Source: Biomphalaria glabrata (taxonomy: Eukaryota > Mollusca > Gastropoda > Planorbidae). From it: a stretch of 64,000 nt of DNA. Shown one piece after another: positions 22,784 through 29,309 of the stretch. Position numbers and translations under genes: made by a program. The DNA lies in the NCBI RefSeq assembly GCF_947242115.1, contig NC_074728.1:10420221-10484220 (forward strand), read 5' to 3'. The stretch's first letter is position 1. Each line of letters starts with the position of its first letter. The notes under the pieces were generated by a model. That model saw only the letters and a list, made by a program, of their open reading frames with translations. It ran no database searches and was not told where the DNA came from.

Positions 22784-23706
22784 GCAAATTGCACACTCAA
22801 AATGCTATGAGCGTAGCCCAAGGTGTTTTGAGTTTAAGCCCCCACCCCTTCAGCTATAATGCTGAAAAATACCTCTTCAAAATAAAAAAAAAAGCAAATA
22901 CGCACAAAAAACTCTATGAACGTAGCCAAGTCAAGGGGGTTTTGAGTAAAAATTCTCCTCATCCAGAGGGCTTTTGAAAAATTTAAAACCTCTCCAGATG
23001 GTTTTGAGTTTAAAATTCCCCCTGCATAGAGTTTTGAGGTTGAAAACCTCTCTCTTCAATATTATTCTAAAGCAAACTAGTCACCAAATTCTATGAGCTT
23101 AGTTAAAGGGGTTTTGAATTTGTTATTAGAAATCCAAAGAAATTTAGTTTCAAACCCCCTAACAGATGATTTTGACGATAAAACTTCCGTTTTCGATATA
23201 AAATCTAAAGCAGTCACCCAATTCCAAGAGGTAGACAAGAGAGGTTACAAATTTCTACCAGTGGCTGGGCTCCCCTGTACTTTTTCATTTAAAAGTGGTG
23301 TATTTTTTTTTTGAAATTTGCTTGCATAGATAAATTTTAAAATTAAACGTTTCCCTTTCGGAAAAGATCTTTGAATGATCTAAAATATCACGATGACCAG
23401 TTTTTACTTTCCAGTTTCTGAAATCTAAACGGGATGGACGGACGGACGGACAGACAGACCACATAATTGCTAAAAATGTAAAGATGTTTTGTTGTTTTCT
23501 CGAAGTCTTCAGACTCAATGACAAAGTGTCTTTCTTTAAAAGTTATTTTTTTTCTCTCTACAATAATTTAGATTACCAAAGGGGATTTCCCTGAGATGTC
23601 CACTGGAAAACCAAACAAGAAACGACTTAGAGAGATGGCCGAATCAATGTTTGGATACGATAAGAAGGTTATTTTATCAGTGGCGGCGCCAGAGTCGGAA
23701 ACCTAG
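2739..23706 (+). CDS. ACSF2-like acyl-CoA synthetase, tandem copy 1 (nine exons, 579 aa)
   Basis: Predicted ATP-dependent acyl-CoA synthetase that would form an acyl-adenylate and then a CoA thioester. The exons are 2739-3029, 7076-7284, 9817-10064, 10660-10904, 12911-13007, 14170-14286, 20500-20744, 21233-21385 and 23572-23706, all with GT..AG borders and matching phases; they sum to 1740 nt including TAG. ANL motifs are seen in order: STSGSTGYSK (198-207), YGSTE (348-352), MED with ribose-binding Asp 435, GRTKD (449-453) and the A10 motif with GK, catalytic Lys 548. The last 100 residues resemble ACSF2 (NICACV, TGKPNKKRLR). Length is normal for the family. The start MGGAVSS has a good context (ACTATGG) and fits N-myristoylation; no transit peptide or C-terminal SKL is visible. 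The substrate is unknown. An ATTAAA at 23946 is a possible poly(A) signal. Introns are swollen by transposons. Family assignment is strong; the ACSF2 relation is inferred from recalled sequence. Confidence 0.9.
3030..4977. other. Copy 1 intron 1, left part, unclassified repeats
   Basis: The 5' end and 4440-4970 align with copy 3 intron 1 (55687-55850 and 55910-56470). The part between about 3240 and 4430 is absent from copy 3, so it is an insertion or a copy 3 deletion. At 4335-4440 it shares GGCGGACAATGG...TATGCTTGCCCTG with 44530-44640, a dispersed repeat of unknown family. Confidence 0.5.
4978..5711. mobile_element. Solo LTR (LTR-retrotransposon fossil), 734 bp
   Basis: Starts TGTAACTGG and ends GATTGTGACA, flanked by ACACT on both sides (4973-4977, 5712-5716). 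The matching place in copy 3 (near 56490) has no insert, so it is younger than the copy 1/copy 3 split or was lost there. A related sequence sits at 49635-50238. No internal coding region remains. Confidence 0.6.
5428..5570 (+). repeat. 54-bp tandem repeat, about 2.6 units, within the solo LTR
   Basis: ACTCGACTCAACTGACTTCA units recur at 5428, 5482 and 5536, period 54. The related copy at 50090-50130 has a single unit, so the expansion is local. Confidence 0.8.
5730..7075. other. Copy 1 intron 1, right part, shared with copy 3
   Basis: Aligns with 56495-57595 in copy 3, including a moderately GC-rich stretch (ACACGGGGGAGTATCGCCAC, 6433 and 57241). It was present before these two copies separated. 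No coding potential I trust; it may be an old repeat. Confidence 0.5.
7076..7284 (+). CDS. Copy 1 exon 2 (aa 98-167)
   Basis: Acceptor TTGCAG, donor GG|GTAGGT; the Gly-167 codon is split across the junction (phase 2). Encodes LLLADGTDFRLMAQNSKCRA... through ILVGRTENG. Sisters with the same length are at 35078-35286 and 57596-57804. Confidence 0.9.
7724..8377 (+). mobile_element. hAT transposon remnant inside composite repeat A
   Basis: Right end ...CCGGCCCTG; left end eroded (AGGGGACGGCC for CAGGGCCGGCC). Flanks CTATTTTG and CTATTTAG look like one 8-bp target duplication. Translation of 8050-8245 resembles the hAT C-terminal dimerisation region (RLKLMKNYLR..., LVILAIERDL, KARKVILYVV). Confidence 0.65.
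8706..8776. repeat. (TA)n microsatellite
   Basis: About 70 bp of pure TA at the end of composite repeat A. Confidence 0.95.
9395..9475 (+). mobile_element. tRNA-like SINE head, intron 2 of copy 1
   Basis: CTAGTAAAGTGTTTAACGCA (A-box like) and GTTCGAATTCAGG (B-box like). Orthologous to 59636-59805 in copy 3 and similar to 46895-46970 in copy 2 intron 7. Not a functional tRNA: no clean cloverleaf. Confidence 0.5.
9817..10064 (+). CDS. Copy 1 exon 3 (aa 167-250), phosphate-loop exon
   Basis: Acceptor TTTCAG, donor ATGG|GTAGGT. Carries the ANL A3 phosphate-binding loop STSGSTGYSK followed by LVPRSH; the usual Pro of TGxPK is Ser here, the Lys is kept. Encoded residues are identical to copy 3 (I see one synonymous change), while copy 2 differs at roughly a quarter of positions. 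Confidence 0.92.
10660..10904 (+). CDS. Copy 1 exon 4 (aa 250-331)
   Basis: Acceptor TCAAAG, donor GAAG|GTTAGC. Encodes WGVGMPFAPIC, the region that in ANL enzymes lines the acyl pocket (A4 area), through MLIAGAQPLRK, which matches the family's conserved ...sGgaplp... strand before A5. The assignment of pocket residues is by family position, not structure. Confidence 0.9.
11115..11630. repeat. GC-richer dispersed repeat, intron 4 of copy 1
   Basis: Shares GGCGCCCGGGTGGAAACG, CTCCCGTGGGAGTTGAG and CGGCCTTCGGCC blocks with 19262-19670 and, as the sister copy, with 63122-63475. Family unknown; begins with a tRNA-like TAGCTGAGAGGC so may be SINE-related. Confidence 0.5.
11630..11835 (+). mobile_element. 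tRNA-derived SINE (family with TCGAATCCCC B box), head-damaged
   Basis: B box GAGTTCGAATCCCC, body CCTAAAGGCAGCA...AGATATCCCACACC...GGTCCACAAAAGAGATTGG, end GCGCTATATAAA-like then A-rich tail. Sister copy at 63500-63670; best copy of the family at 42610-42845. Confidence 0.65.
11885..12110. mobile_element. SINE tail fragment followed by LINE 3'-end fragment
   Basis: 11895-11940 matches, reversed, the hairpin tail of the two-headed SINE (CACAAACTC, GTTACAAAGACAG). 12035-12110 reads EEWRKKVDRSCL..., the last codons of a non-LTR retrotransposon better preserved at 20000-20215. Both also lie in copy 3 (63750-63930), so they predate the duplication. Confidence 0.5.
12660..12800. repeat. Dispersed repeat fragment with GGACGGACGGACAGAC
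   Basis: AGATCTAAACGGGACGGACGGACGGACAGACC-type end, similar to 23330-23480. It lies just before exon 5 of copy 1. Family unknown. (Motif shown in part only.). Confidence 0.5.
12911..13007 (+). CDS. Copy 1 exon 5 (aa 332-364), YGSTE exon
   Basis: A 97-nt exon after a T-rich tract ending TTTTTCAG; donor AAAG|GTACAC. Encodes SQMENFLTLTEKLIVVYGST then EAG, the adenine/ATP-contacting A5 motif YGxTE. It has no ORF of its own because it is short, but is conserved at 42272-42368 (copy 2) and 63942 on (copy 3). Confidence 0.88.
13140..13745. repeat. Three ~180-bp tandem units with poly-C tracts, intron 5 of copy 1
   Basis: Each unit has a C-run, CACCCCACC(G/A)AATCGGCCAA, GAGGGA/GGGAACGACATAATAT and an AT-rich part ending near CCATAAAAACGGA. 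C-runs at about 13155, 13267, 13330 and 13666, G-runs at 13681-13715. Confidence 0.7.
13750..13945 (+). mobile_element. Old LTR fragment of the 37667-39806 element family
   Basis: About 195 bp match, in reverse orientation to the + strand of the complete LTRs, the part containing ACAACACATCAACACAT and CTACTCAGGCCTTCTGTAAA. Clearly diverged and incomplete, so much older than the intact copy. Confidence 0.7.
14170..14286 (+). CDS. Copy 1 exon 6 (aa 364-403)
   Basis: 117 nt, acceptor AACTCAG, donor AAAG|GTAAGA. Encodes GDTMQSNDNGKVVPGVELRI... ETGTIEVKG, the ANL segment with the conserved G.(V/P)PG.e.rIv and GElxvrG-like core between A5 and A7. Confidence 0.88.
14842..16255 (-). mobile_element. 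Two-headed SINE fragment (3' part), split by a hAT insertion
   Basis: 14842-14968 and 16199-16255 together match, reversed, the tail of the family (AACACAAACT, GTCGGATCCCTGTCGGATC, TTTTGATGGTCAAAAG). The hAT relic 14969-16198 interrupts it. Confidence 0.65.
14969..16198 (-). mobile_element. hAT transposon relic, 1230 bp, exact 8-bp target duplication
   Basis: Ends CAGTGATGCCCAACC and (reversed) CAGTGATGCCCAAACT, both continuing into GCGGGCCA-rich DNA. Flanked by GTCAAAAG at 14961-14968 and 16199-16206. Minus-strand translation of about 15170-15400 recalls the hAT C-terminal block (VLRTITMFTSTSL against ...L.IITMFGSTYLCE), interrupted by stops and with the DDE parts missing. A decayed DNA transposon. 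Confidence 0.82.
16375..16510. repeat. AT-rich simple sequence of TCTAGATCTAGA type
   Basis: Many overlapping CTAGATCTAGA palindromes over about 130 bp. Low complexity, no family border. Confidence 0.7.
16560..17335. repeat. ~150-bp satellite, about five units, intron 6 of copy 1
   Basis: GGTGCACCGAGTGCGTTCTT recurs at 16721, 16868, 17019, 17167 and (worn) 17324, spacing 147-157. Each unit also carries CCATATGACGTCAAAG and ACTACGTCACACGGCCTAGC, and a GAGCCATTTATCGAGTG stretch. Units at the right end are most diverged. Confidence 0.85.
17345..19225 (-). mobile_element. Unclassified ~1.9-kb dispersed element, reversed copy
   Basis: Left part 17345-18605 is bordered by inverted repeats (GTTTTTGCGTTTTGTCTGTC and its reverse GACAGACCGACCAACAGACA-type). 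Right part ends in a hairpin GCGGC...GCCGC with TAATAGCGGCTTTTTCCCC. Same family at 23980-27150 and 37065-39850. No transposase frame recognised. Confidence 0.55.
19262..19670. repeat. GC-richer dispersed repeat, second copy
   Basis: Matches 11115-11630 in blocks (CTGCCTCAT, GTGGAAACG, ACTCCCGTGGG, CGGCCTTCGGCC). Unlike that copy it has no counterpart in copy 2, so it is a separate insertion into intron 6. Confidence 0.5.
20000..20225 (+). mobile_element. Non-LTR retrotransposon (LINE) 3' end
   Basis: Translation reads GKRRRGRQRKW-type basic run, then WEDNTKEWTGLQLKDVLNKA and KDREEWRKAVDKSCLVPQRS, the C-terminal tail commonly seen in invertebrate LINE ORF2 proteins, followed by a stop and an AAAGGATAGG/TAAAGG tail. 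Only the last ~70 codons remain (5' truncation). Confidence 0.7.
20353..20400 (+). pseudogene. Decayed duplicate of the exon 7 acceptor and start (copy 1)
   Basis: TTTCTAAGACTTTTATTATT GCAG|GTCTCGAAGTATTTGAGG resembles the true exon 7 border 120 bp downstream (AAGACTTTTATGATTACAG|GTCCAGATGTATTTAAAGG). It keeps a usable-looking AG at 20378-20379 but soon diverges and has no open continuation into the real exon. Confidence 0.6.
20425..20445 (+). repeat. Short telomere-like TTAGGG run
   Basis: GATTAGGGTAAGGGTTAGGG at 20424-20443, about 55 bp upstream of exon 7 of copy 1. Three imperfect units only. Confidence 0.5.
20500..20744 (+). CDS. Copy 1 exon 7 (aa 403-484), A7/A8 hinge exon
   Basis: Acceptor ATTACAG, donor CCG|GTCAGT. 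Encodes GPDVFKGYYN, then SDGWFKMEDYGYID with Asp 435 in the place of the ribose-binding TGD aspartate, then FVFGRTKDIITYGADSLYPG with the A8 hinge. The common GG of A8 (GGENIYP) is GA here. Ends with LEAIVVP, the family's v.eaaVvgv strand. Confidence 0.92.
20880..20990 (+). mobile_element. 3' half of a tRNA-derived SINE (TTGGTCGTTGTGCTGGCCAC family)
   Basis: GTAAAGGCAGTTGCTCGTTG TGCTGGCCACATAACACTC and TACATCATCTGC match the 3' halves of 31303-31580 and 43964-44215. Confidence 0.6.
21233..21385 (+). CDS. Copy 1 exon 8 (aa 485-535)
   Basis: Acceptor TTATTAG, donor ATT|GTAAGT, phase 0 at both ends. Encodes VSDPLLYQNICACVKIKRDS... through KPQHFI, the start of the mobile C-terminal lid. The motif NICACV aligns with EICACI of ACSF2. 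The equivalent exon of copy 2 has a multiplied donor; this one has a single donor. Confidence 0.9.
21563..22281. mobile_element. Solo LTR (LTR-retrotransposon fossil), 719 bp
   Basis: Begins TGTCACGT and ends ACGTGACA, flanked by GGGGG on both sides (21558-21562, 22282-22286). Contains CCTTTTATATC and AATAAAG, as an LTR promoter/poly(A) region might. Inserted in intron 8 of copy 1. No internal region remains; family not determined (TG..CA ends and 5-bp duplication fit Ty3-like elements). Confidence 0.75.
21950..22275. repeat. ~165-bp direct duplication within the solo LTR
   Basis: GAACTAAGTTTTAATCGGCG and GGTACAATGTCCTCATT occur twice, about 165 bp apart, with the units diverged by several changes. 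LTR-internal tandem duplications of this size are common. Confidence 0.75.
22600..23290. repeat. Dispersed repeat with GGGGTTTTGAGTTTAAAA blocks
   Basis: Repeated GGGGTTTTGAGTTTAAA motifs, as in 26280-26940 and 35640-36180; belongs to the interior of the ATGGGCGTAGCCAGG element family. Interrupted by an (AAAT)n/(TA)n tract at 22680-22780. Confidence 0.55.
22680..22780. repeat. (AAAT)n followed by (TA)n microsatellite
   Basis: About 30 bp of AATA units then about 68 bp of TA. Confidence 0.95.
23310..23490. repeat. Dispersed repeat end with GGACGGACGGACGGACAGAC
   Basis: Similar to 12660-12800: ATCTAAACGGGA(C/T)GGACGG and ATCTAAAATATCACGATG shared. Lies upstream of exon 9 of copy 1. Confidence 0.5.
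23572..23706 (+). CDS. Copy 1 exon 9 (aa 536-579 and stop), catalytic lysine exon
   Basis: Acceptor AATTTAG after a pyrimidine-rich tract; TAG stop at 23704-23706. Encodes ITKGDFPEMSTGKPNKKRLR, with GK (Lys 548) as the A10 adenylation lysine, then REMAESMFGYDKK and a short tail ending ESET. No peroxisomal SKL-type tail. Confidence 0.9.
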   Translation: MTKGDFPEMSTGKPNKKRLREMAESMFGYDKKVILSVAAPESET

Positions 23707-23844
23707 GACAGGATCATTGTGATCCTTTACGGTGGAAACAAAAATGGTTCAATTATGTTTGCTTGTAAAATGTGCAGCTAAGAGAACAATTATAAGAAAG
23801 ATAATATTGCAAAACTTTTATTGCCAACTCACGCTGTCTCGTTT

Positions 23845-23935
23845 CCACTTTCTCTCCCGCTCTCTCTCTCTCTCACATTCTTACTTTCTCTTACTCTCTT
23901 CCATTCTCCCTCGCTCTCGTTCTCCCTCTCTCTCT
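23845..23935. repeat. (TC)n-rich tract after copy 1
   Basis: CTCTCTCTCTC and related pyrimidine runs; a shorter one follows copy 2 at 50640-50680. Probably part of the duplicated 3' flank. Confidence 0.8.
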
Positions 23936-25521
23936 GTTCAAATCTATTAAAGTACTATCCACAGTTTTTTAAATTTTTATTAACGGCCCCCGTAAGGGAA
24001 AAACCGCTATTAGGTTTGTGCAGAATGCCAGTCTGTAGGTTTGTCCGTCTGTCACACTCAGATTTTAAAAACTAGAAGAGAAATGAAAAATATTATTTCA
24101 GCATGCGATGCGGCTTGCAAAGTTTAGGTGCAACGGCTACTTTTGCTTTCCTAAAAGCAAACCTTTTAGTTTATAAAATTAATTGTGCAAGCGATTTTTT
24201 CCTAAAAATACACAAAATACATAAATGTAAGGGAGATAATGTTAGAATATGTTAACAAAGAAATATATTTTTTTTTTGTATTTTCAGTATCACTAAGTCA
24301 AATATATTTATAAATAGTACAAGAAATTTTCACAACAAATATAAATATTAGTTAACTGTGTTTTTTTCTGGTATACTGTCTGCTAAAATTAAAAGAAAAC
24401 ATTTATGTTTTATATTTTCATAAAGGCTAAGAATGCATTTTGTATGTAAATATCACGCACATCTTTTGAAATGGACTCCTTAAACAGCGTGCTCCAGGCG
24501 GTAGCATGACGCCACGGCATGATGCAACACATGACCAGTTCCCTCAAACTTTTTAAATAATCGGATTGTATTATTTTTTTGTTTAGTGCCCTAATCAGGA
24601 TAAAAGCCGCAATTTTTTTTTCGTTTTGTCTGTTTGTCGGTCTGTCCATCATGCTTGGATTAAAAAAAAACAAACAATACTAAAAGCTATTGAAAATCTG
24701 ATTTAACTTTTAATTTTCCTTCCAAAACATTGCTATAGTTTTAAGTATCTATAATAGAATGTTACGGATATTTTTTGTGAAAAACTAATCAATGCCGAAT
24801 GTATGTTTGCTCTTCTAACTTATATTATATTTAATTTCCGTGCTTAAACGTTGCAAAACACTTTATCAATCATTTGTTGTTCCGGTTTTTTAATGTAAAT
24901 AGCATATAAATGCTAAATGAAAATCTCTATACTGACTGACAAATTTATGTCAAATGACTTTTGTTTTCAAAAATATCGACAAAAGGTTGTGAGGATTTTA
25001 AAATAAGAAAGTAATTTACTAGCAACAACTATTGAAAATCACTTTTTTGACTTCTTTTAAATTTAATTTTCTTAATGAAACATAATATTTTTTTTTTTCG
25101 GTAAAGAATGTTCCGGATTTCGTTTTGAAAAAAAATCAATACTTTAAATCGTCGCCAAAATTGTTCCGAATTTAATATGACAATTCTACTAACGCCCAAA
25201 AATTGTTTGAAATCCCTCTTCTAATAAATAAAACAAATAATCTTCTTATTTACGAAAATCGCTTGTTCCGGATTTTTTTGAAAAACATTTAAACTCTTTT
25301 TATGTATGATCGCACTTCTCTCTCCCAATACATTAAATTTTCTAGCTAAAACGTTACAAAATCTAATAACTGTTCAAATTTTTTTGAAAAACAATTTCCT
25401 AACACCAAAGTTTGGTTTAAACATCTCTCAACAAGGCTACAGTACATCTAATTTTCACACAAGACCATCCTAAACATTTAAATTAAATATATTAGATTCA
25501 TCTGGAATTCTCTTTTTCTGT

Positions 25522-25523
<2 letters not shown>

Positions 25524-25594
<71 letters not shown>
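25524..25594. repeat. (TA)n microsatellite
   Basis: About 70 bp of TA that continues at 26964-26982 on the far side of the nested element. Confidence 0.95.
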
Positions 25595-25595
<1 letters not shown>

Positions 25596-25597
<2 letters not shown>

Positions 25598-25676
25598 GGG
25601 CGTAGCCAGGATTTTTTTTCGGGGAGGGTTTTGAATCCCCCCGACCCCCCCCCCCCCACCCCGGGGAAAAAAAAAT

Positions 25677-25715
<39 letters not shown>

Positions 25716-26966
25716 ACATACTTAATATTTATTACATTCTGACCCCTTTGGAAGACGTTTATTATTTATTGTAGACTCCCCGCCCTTGCTAGCAAGGAGG
25801 TCTGGAGGAGTTGGAGCCGCCGAGCACTATTTCTGGTATTAAAAGCCAACAAAATGCATATTCTGAGGTATCTACAGTGCATTTTCTTGCTATTAAAAAG
25901 TTTTATTTCAAAAACCTAATGTGCTATTCTTACTGACTTAGAGCCTCTCGCGCCGTTCGGCGCATTTTCCGGCAAGCTGTTTCCGCAACTCTTATTTTGC
26001 GTAATTCATTTTGTGTGAGAACATGTCCCGCAAAACCTCATGCGACGCTCTGTCACAACCTTACTAAGGATTCGACTCCCAGTTCGGCATATGATTTCTT
26101 TGATTTAGACCCGATCTCTATGACTGACTCCTAAAATCTGTCTTAGCCATCTTTCTTGAGACATATTTAATGATTTTCAATTTCGGCAGAAGACTATTCA
26201 CACTTTATTAATTGAGCCCAAGCCACTGGTAGAAATTTGTAACCTTTCTTGACTACGCTCTTGGAATTACATGCCTGTATTTCGCTTTAGATTTTCGTCA
26301 AATCATCTGTTGAGGGGTTTTAAACTAAGAAATCTCTGGAGTTTTTTTTGTTTTTTTTTTAATTCAAAAACCCCATTTAGCTACGATCTTAGAATTTGGT
26401 GACTGTAGTTTGCTTTAAAATAATATTGAAGAGAGAGGTTTTCAACTCTAAACGCTCTGTAGGGGAATTTTAAACTCAAAACCCCTTTGCCTACGCTCAT
26501 AGAATTTTGAGTGTGTAATTTGATTTTTTTTATATTGAAGATGGGGTTTATCGTAAATTTTGGAGGGGGGTTTAAAATCTAAATCTTCCTCAACTGTGCT
26601 GTTGGAATTTGGGGATTGTTGTTTGCATTTTTTTTGTTTTGTTTTATAGAAGAGGGGGATTTAACTGCAAAAACCCCATGTAGGGGGTTTTAAACTCAAA
26701 GCCCCCTGGTAGAGGGATTTGTATCTCAAAACCCCCTGATAGGGTTTTTTTAAATCTCAAAACCCCCTGGTAGAGGGTTTTTAACTCAAAACTGCCTCGG
26801 CTGTGCTGTGGTAAGTGATGATTTAGTATTAGAATCTCACCTAAAATGAAAGCAAAAATCAGTCACTTAATTCCGTTCCCCCCCCCCCCCGCAAAGCCGG
26901 GGGGGGGGTGTTTCATTTCGGGGGGGGGGGTTTGAACCCCAAGAACCCCCCCCTGGCTACGCCCAT
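25596..26966. mobile_element. Element with perfect 15-bp TIR ATGGGCGTAGCCAGG, nested in TA repeat
   Basis: ATGGGCGTAGCCAGG at 25596-25610 and its exact reverse complement at 26952-26966, both next to C/G homopolymers. TA-repeat flanks on both sides. Interior is mostly GGGGTTTTAAACTCAAAACC-like repeats and carries no protein. Worn relatives at 35494-36246 and 22600-23290. Confidence 0.75.
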
Positions 26967-27251
26967 ATATATATATATATATAAACATCCGTAACAATCT
27001 ATTATAGAAATTTAAAACTATTTCGATGTTATAGAAAAGAAATTAAAGGTTAATCAGATTTTCAATAGCTTTTAGTCTATTTTTCGATATAAACTTGAAG
27101 CACAGACAGACTAACGGACAAAACGCATAAAAATGAGGCTTTAATCGAGACCATTCGTACATTATTCAAACTGTACATTTTAGATCTAGATCTATTAGAT
27201 ATAATTCAAACGTTTAGTTTAGTAAATCTACATTCTCATACTAATTCCATT

Positions 27252-27740
27252 TAAATGCCAATAGCTCTGTTGGTAACTGTGCTGGGACATCGAGCAGACG
27301 TTGCCGAAGTACAAGCTCGATGCCTTGCTATTTTCTTTTTTTTTAAATTACAAATCAATACCAAAAGATTATCTAAAATCGCTCGTCTGACATATTGTAC
27401 ATATCCTGTAGTTGTCATGCCGTAATGTGTAATATAGCTCTTTATCAATAATAGGCTATTAGTTTGTTGTTAACAGCAATGCCTGCTCGTGCGTTTAGCG
27501 TGCTGGACTGATTATCTCGATTATCGGGTTCATACTCTGCTCTCTGACCGCCCACCTCCCCGTCGTCCAGCGGGAGGTTTGGACAAGGAAGTAAATTATT
27601 TTGAACTTTGAAGGAACATCCAAAACACGTAAATTATTTCACAGAAAAAAAAAATTTTTTTTTACAACGCAAAATGAATCTTTTTAAAACATTATTACTT
27701 CTGACAATCAAAACAAAATCACGTCTTGAATATTTGTACA
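27252..27740 (+). mobile_element. tRNA-derived SINE with two tRNA-like heads
   Basis: Head 1 (27255-27325): TAGCTCTGTTGGTAACTGTG ... CAAGCTCGATGCC. Head 2 (27478-27545): TGCTCGTGCGTTTAGCGTGC ... GGGTTCATACTC. Body matches 40018-40576 up to the point where the LTR-element fossil is inserted. Confidence 0.65.
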
Positions 27741-27744
27741 CAGC

Positions 27745-28260
27745 TGTGACGTGGCAACGAGTCATTGGTCTCCACTGCCCACATGTTGGGACAATGGTGC
27801 AGTGTACCAAAGAAACAGAGTGCATATCAACCCGAAAAGAGAAACAGAACAAGATATATTCCCCGATACTGATGACAACTTACAGGACAATAGAACTCCC
27901 AATAGAACTCATGATCAACACATTCGCCACTCATCAACTCATCATTCCCTCCGACCAAGGGATCAGTTGAAGAAACCGACAAGATTCAATGACTATGTGT
28001 CTTAATGAACAATTGAATGTTGATTTTTAAATGTGATATGTTTCCTATTCATTGAAGCGTATATATGTTTGGTATGTTTAGTTGTTTATGCTGTTGTGGT
28101 TTTGTTTTATTTTTTTTTTTATGATACTCCAAGAAATGTTTTATTTTTTATTTTTTTTTAAAGAAAAGGGGATGTTGATATGGTGCGCAAAGGTGCACGC
28201 GTTCAATATAATAAAGTATTGTTTCCGTCAAGCCACTAAGGATATTGCACACTGAGAACC
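27745..28260 (+). mobile_element. Ty3/gypsy-like retrotransposon fossil, 3' end with start of LTR
   Basis: The short frame ending near 28005 resembles the last codons of a Ty3/gypsy Pol (YQRNRVHINPKRE, RPRDQLKKPTRF). A polypurine tract AAAGAAAAGGGGA at 28160-28172 is followed by TGTTGATATGG, the likely LTR start. The rest of the element is missing, so it is a broken fossil inserted in a SINE. Confidence 0.6.
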
Positions 28261-28690
28261 TAGATCTTAGTCAATATGGTGAAATCATGGGAAAAAATCT
28301 ATTAAAGGAGCAAATTTTAACTTGCACATAACCGGATATTTTCTGAGTTTTAACCCTGATGTATAAAAAAAAATACATTTGCCAAATTAGTTTGCTGATA
28401 TTTACTATAAAAGATGACAAAACACCTTGCGTTGTATTTAATTAAGCTCATGCTAACTTTGAGATATTTATCTTCTTTTTCTAATAAATTACGTCATTTT
28501 ACAAGAGAAGTTAATTATGTCGTACACTTTTCATGTGTCTATCTAGTTATGTTAATCAGTGACTTAAAATCTGTCTTGTTTTCCTGGCTGATTCAGCCAA
28601 CCCATTAAATCAGATAGTGTATTGAAATATTAATTTCCATACGCAGGCATAGATTGGCATCTTTAATTCATGCGTAATGCAGATGTAGTA
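28261..28690. other. Intergenic AT-rich stretch, nothing recognised
   Basis: May include the rest of the LTR of the preceding fossil; no right border found. No gene. Confidence 0.4.
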
Positions 28691-28870
28691 TATGGAGAAA
28701 TGTTGAGGCGCTATAAGGAAACGTCAGGAGAATAATATCAAGGGATGGACTGGTCTATCAATGAAAGAGGCCAATCTTGGTAAAAGACAATGGAATGGAG
28801 AAAGAAAAACAGATCATGTGTGGTGCCTGAAAGATACAATAGATTCAAGGGACAGTGGAAAGGGGAGATT
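28690..28870 (+). mobile_element. Worn LINE 3'-end fragment
   Basis: AGGGATGGACTGGTCTATCA, TGGAATGGAGAAAGAAAAAC and GGTGCCTGAAAGATACAATAG parallel the 3' end at 20070-20215 (WTGL..., EWRK..., VPQR...). Strongly diverged. Confidence 0.45.
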
Positions 28871-29309
28871 AAAGAGAAATAAAGTAAAGATTGGGAATAA
28901 ATACAATAATGAAATGTCGATGTCTCTAAATAAAAGGATCACTGATACCAACTACATATTTCAAGAATAGAAGATATTTATGCTAATGATAATTATAGTA
29001 ATTATAGTCCCAAACACCATTCTTGAAAAAATCTCTTTTACTGTCGTACATTAAAAACAAATCCTTCATAATTAGAGTAAACAGTTTGTATGATAGAACA
29101 GAAAACATATGTTCACACCCCAGTTTCTCTTCAACATTATATACGAAACTTACATCAGTAAGTTACATTTTGTTCAATGATTTCATTGCCAAAGGAATAA
29201 GAGAGTTCTTGTGTCTATTAGTTTTTGTGATCGGCGTCTTCTATCTACTTTCTATCTTCTTTGTGATGGTATAATGTGAAAGTCATGAAGAAGAGGCTGA
29301 TTTTTTAAG

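Larger units (their letters stand above)
23980..27150 (+). mobile_element. Unclassified ~1.9-kb dispersed element, + copy, with nested insertion
   Basis: Starts with the hairpin end (ACGGCCCCCGTAAGGGAAAA, CCGCTATTAGG), continues as in 18640-19220 reversed, then has the CAGGATAAAAGCCGC border at 24597 and ends near 27150 with the inverted border (GGACAAAACGCATAAAAATG). The stretch 25520-26990 is inserted DNA. Confidence 0.5.

Noticed and set aside
22299-22796. 165-aa minus-strand frame
   Set aside because: Much of it is poly Tyr-Ile from a TA microsatellite and the rest crosses a solo LTR border.
27251-27325. tRNA gene candidates (also at 249, 31303, 40024, 42610, 43964)
   Set aside because: Boxes are tRNA-like but the arms do not form clean cloverleaves and each sits at the head of a repeated body; they are SINE heads.
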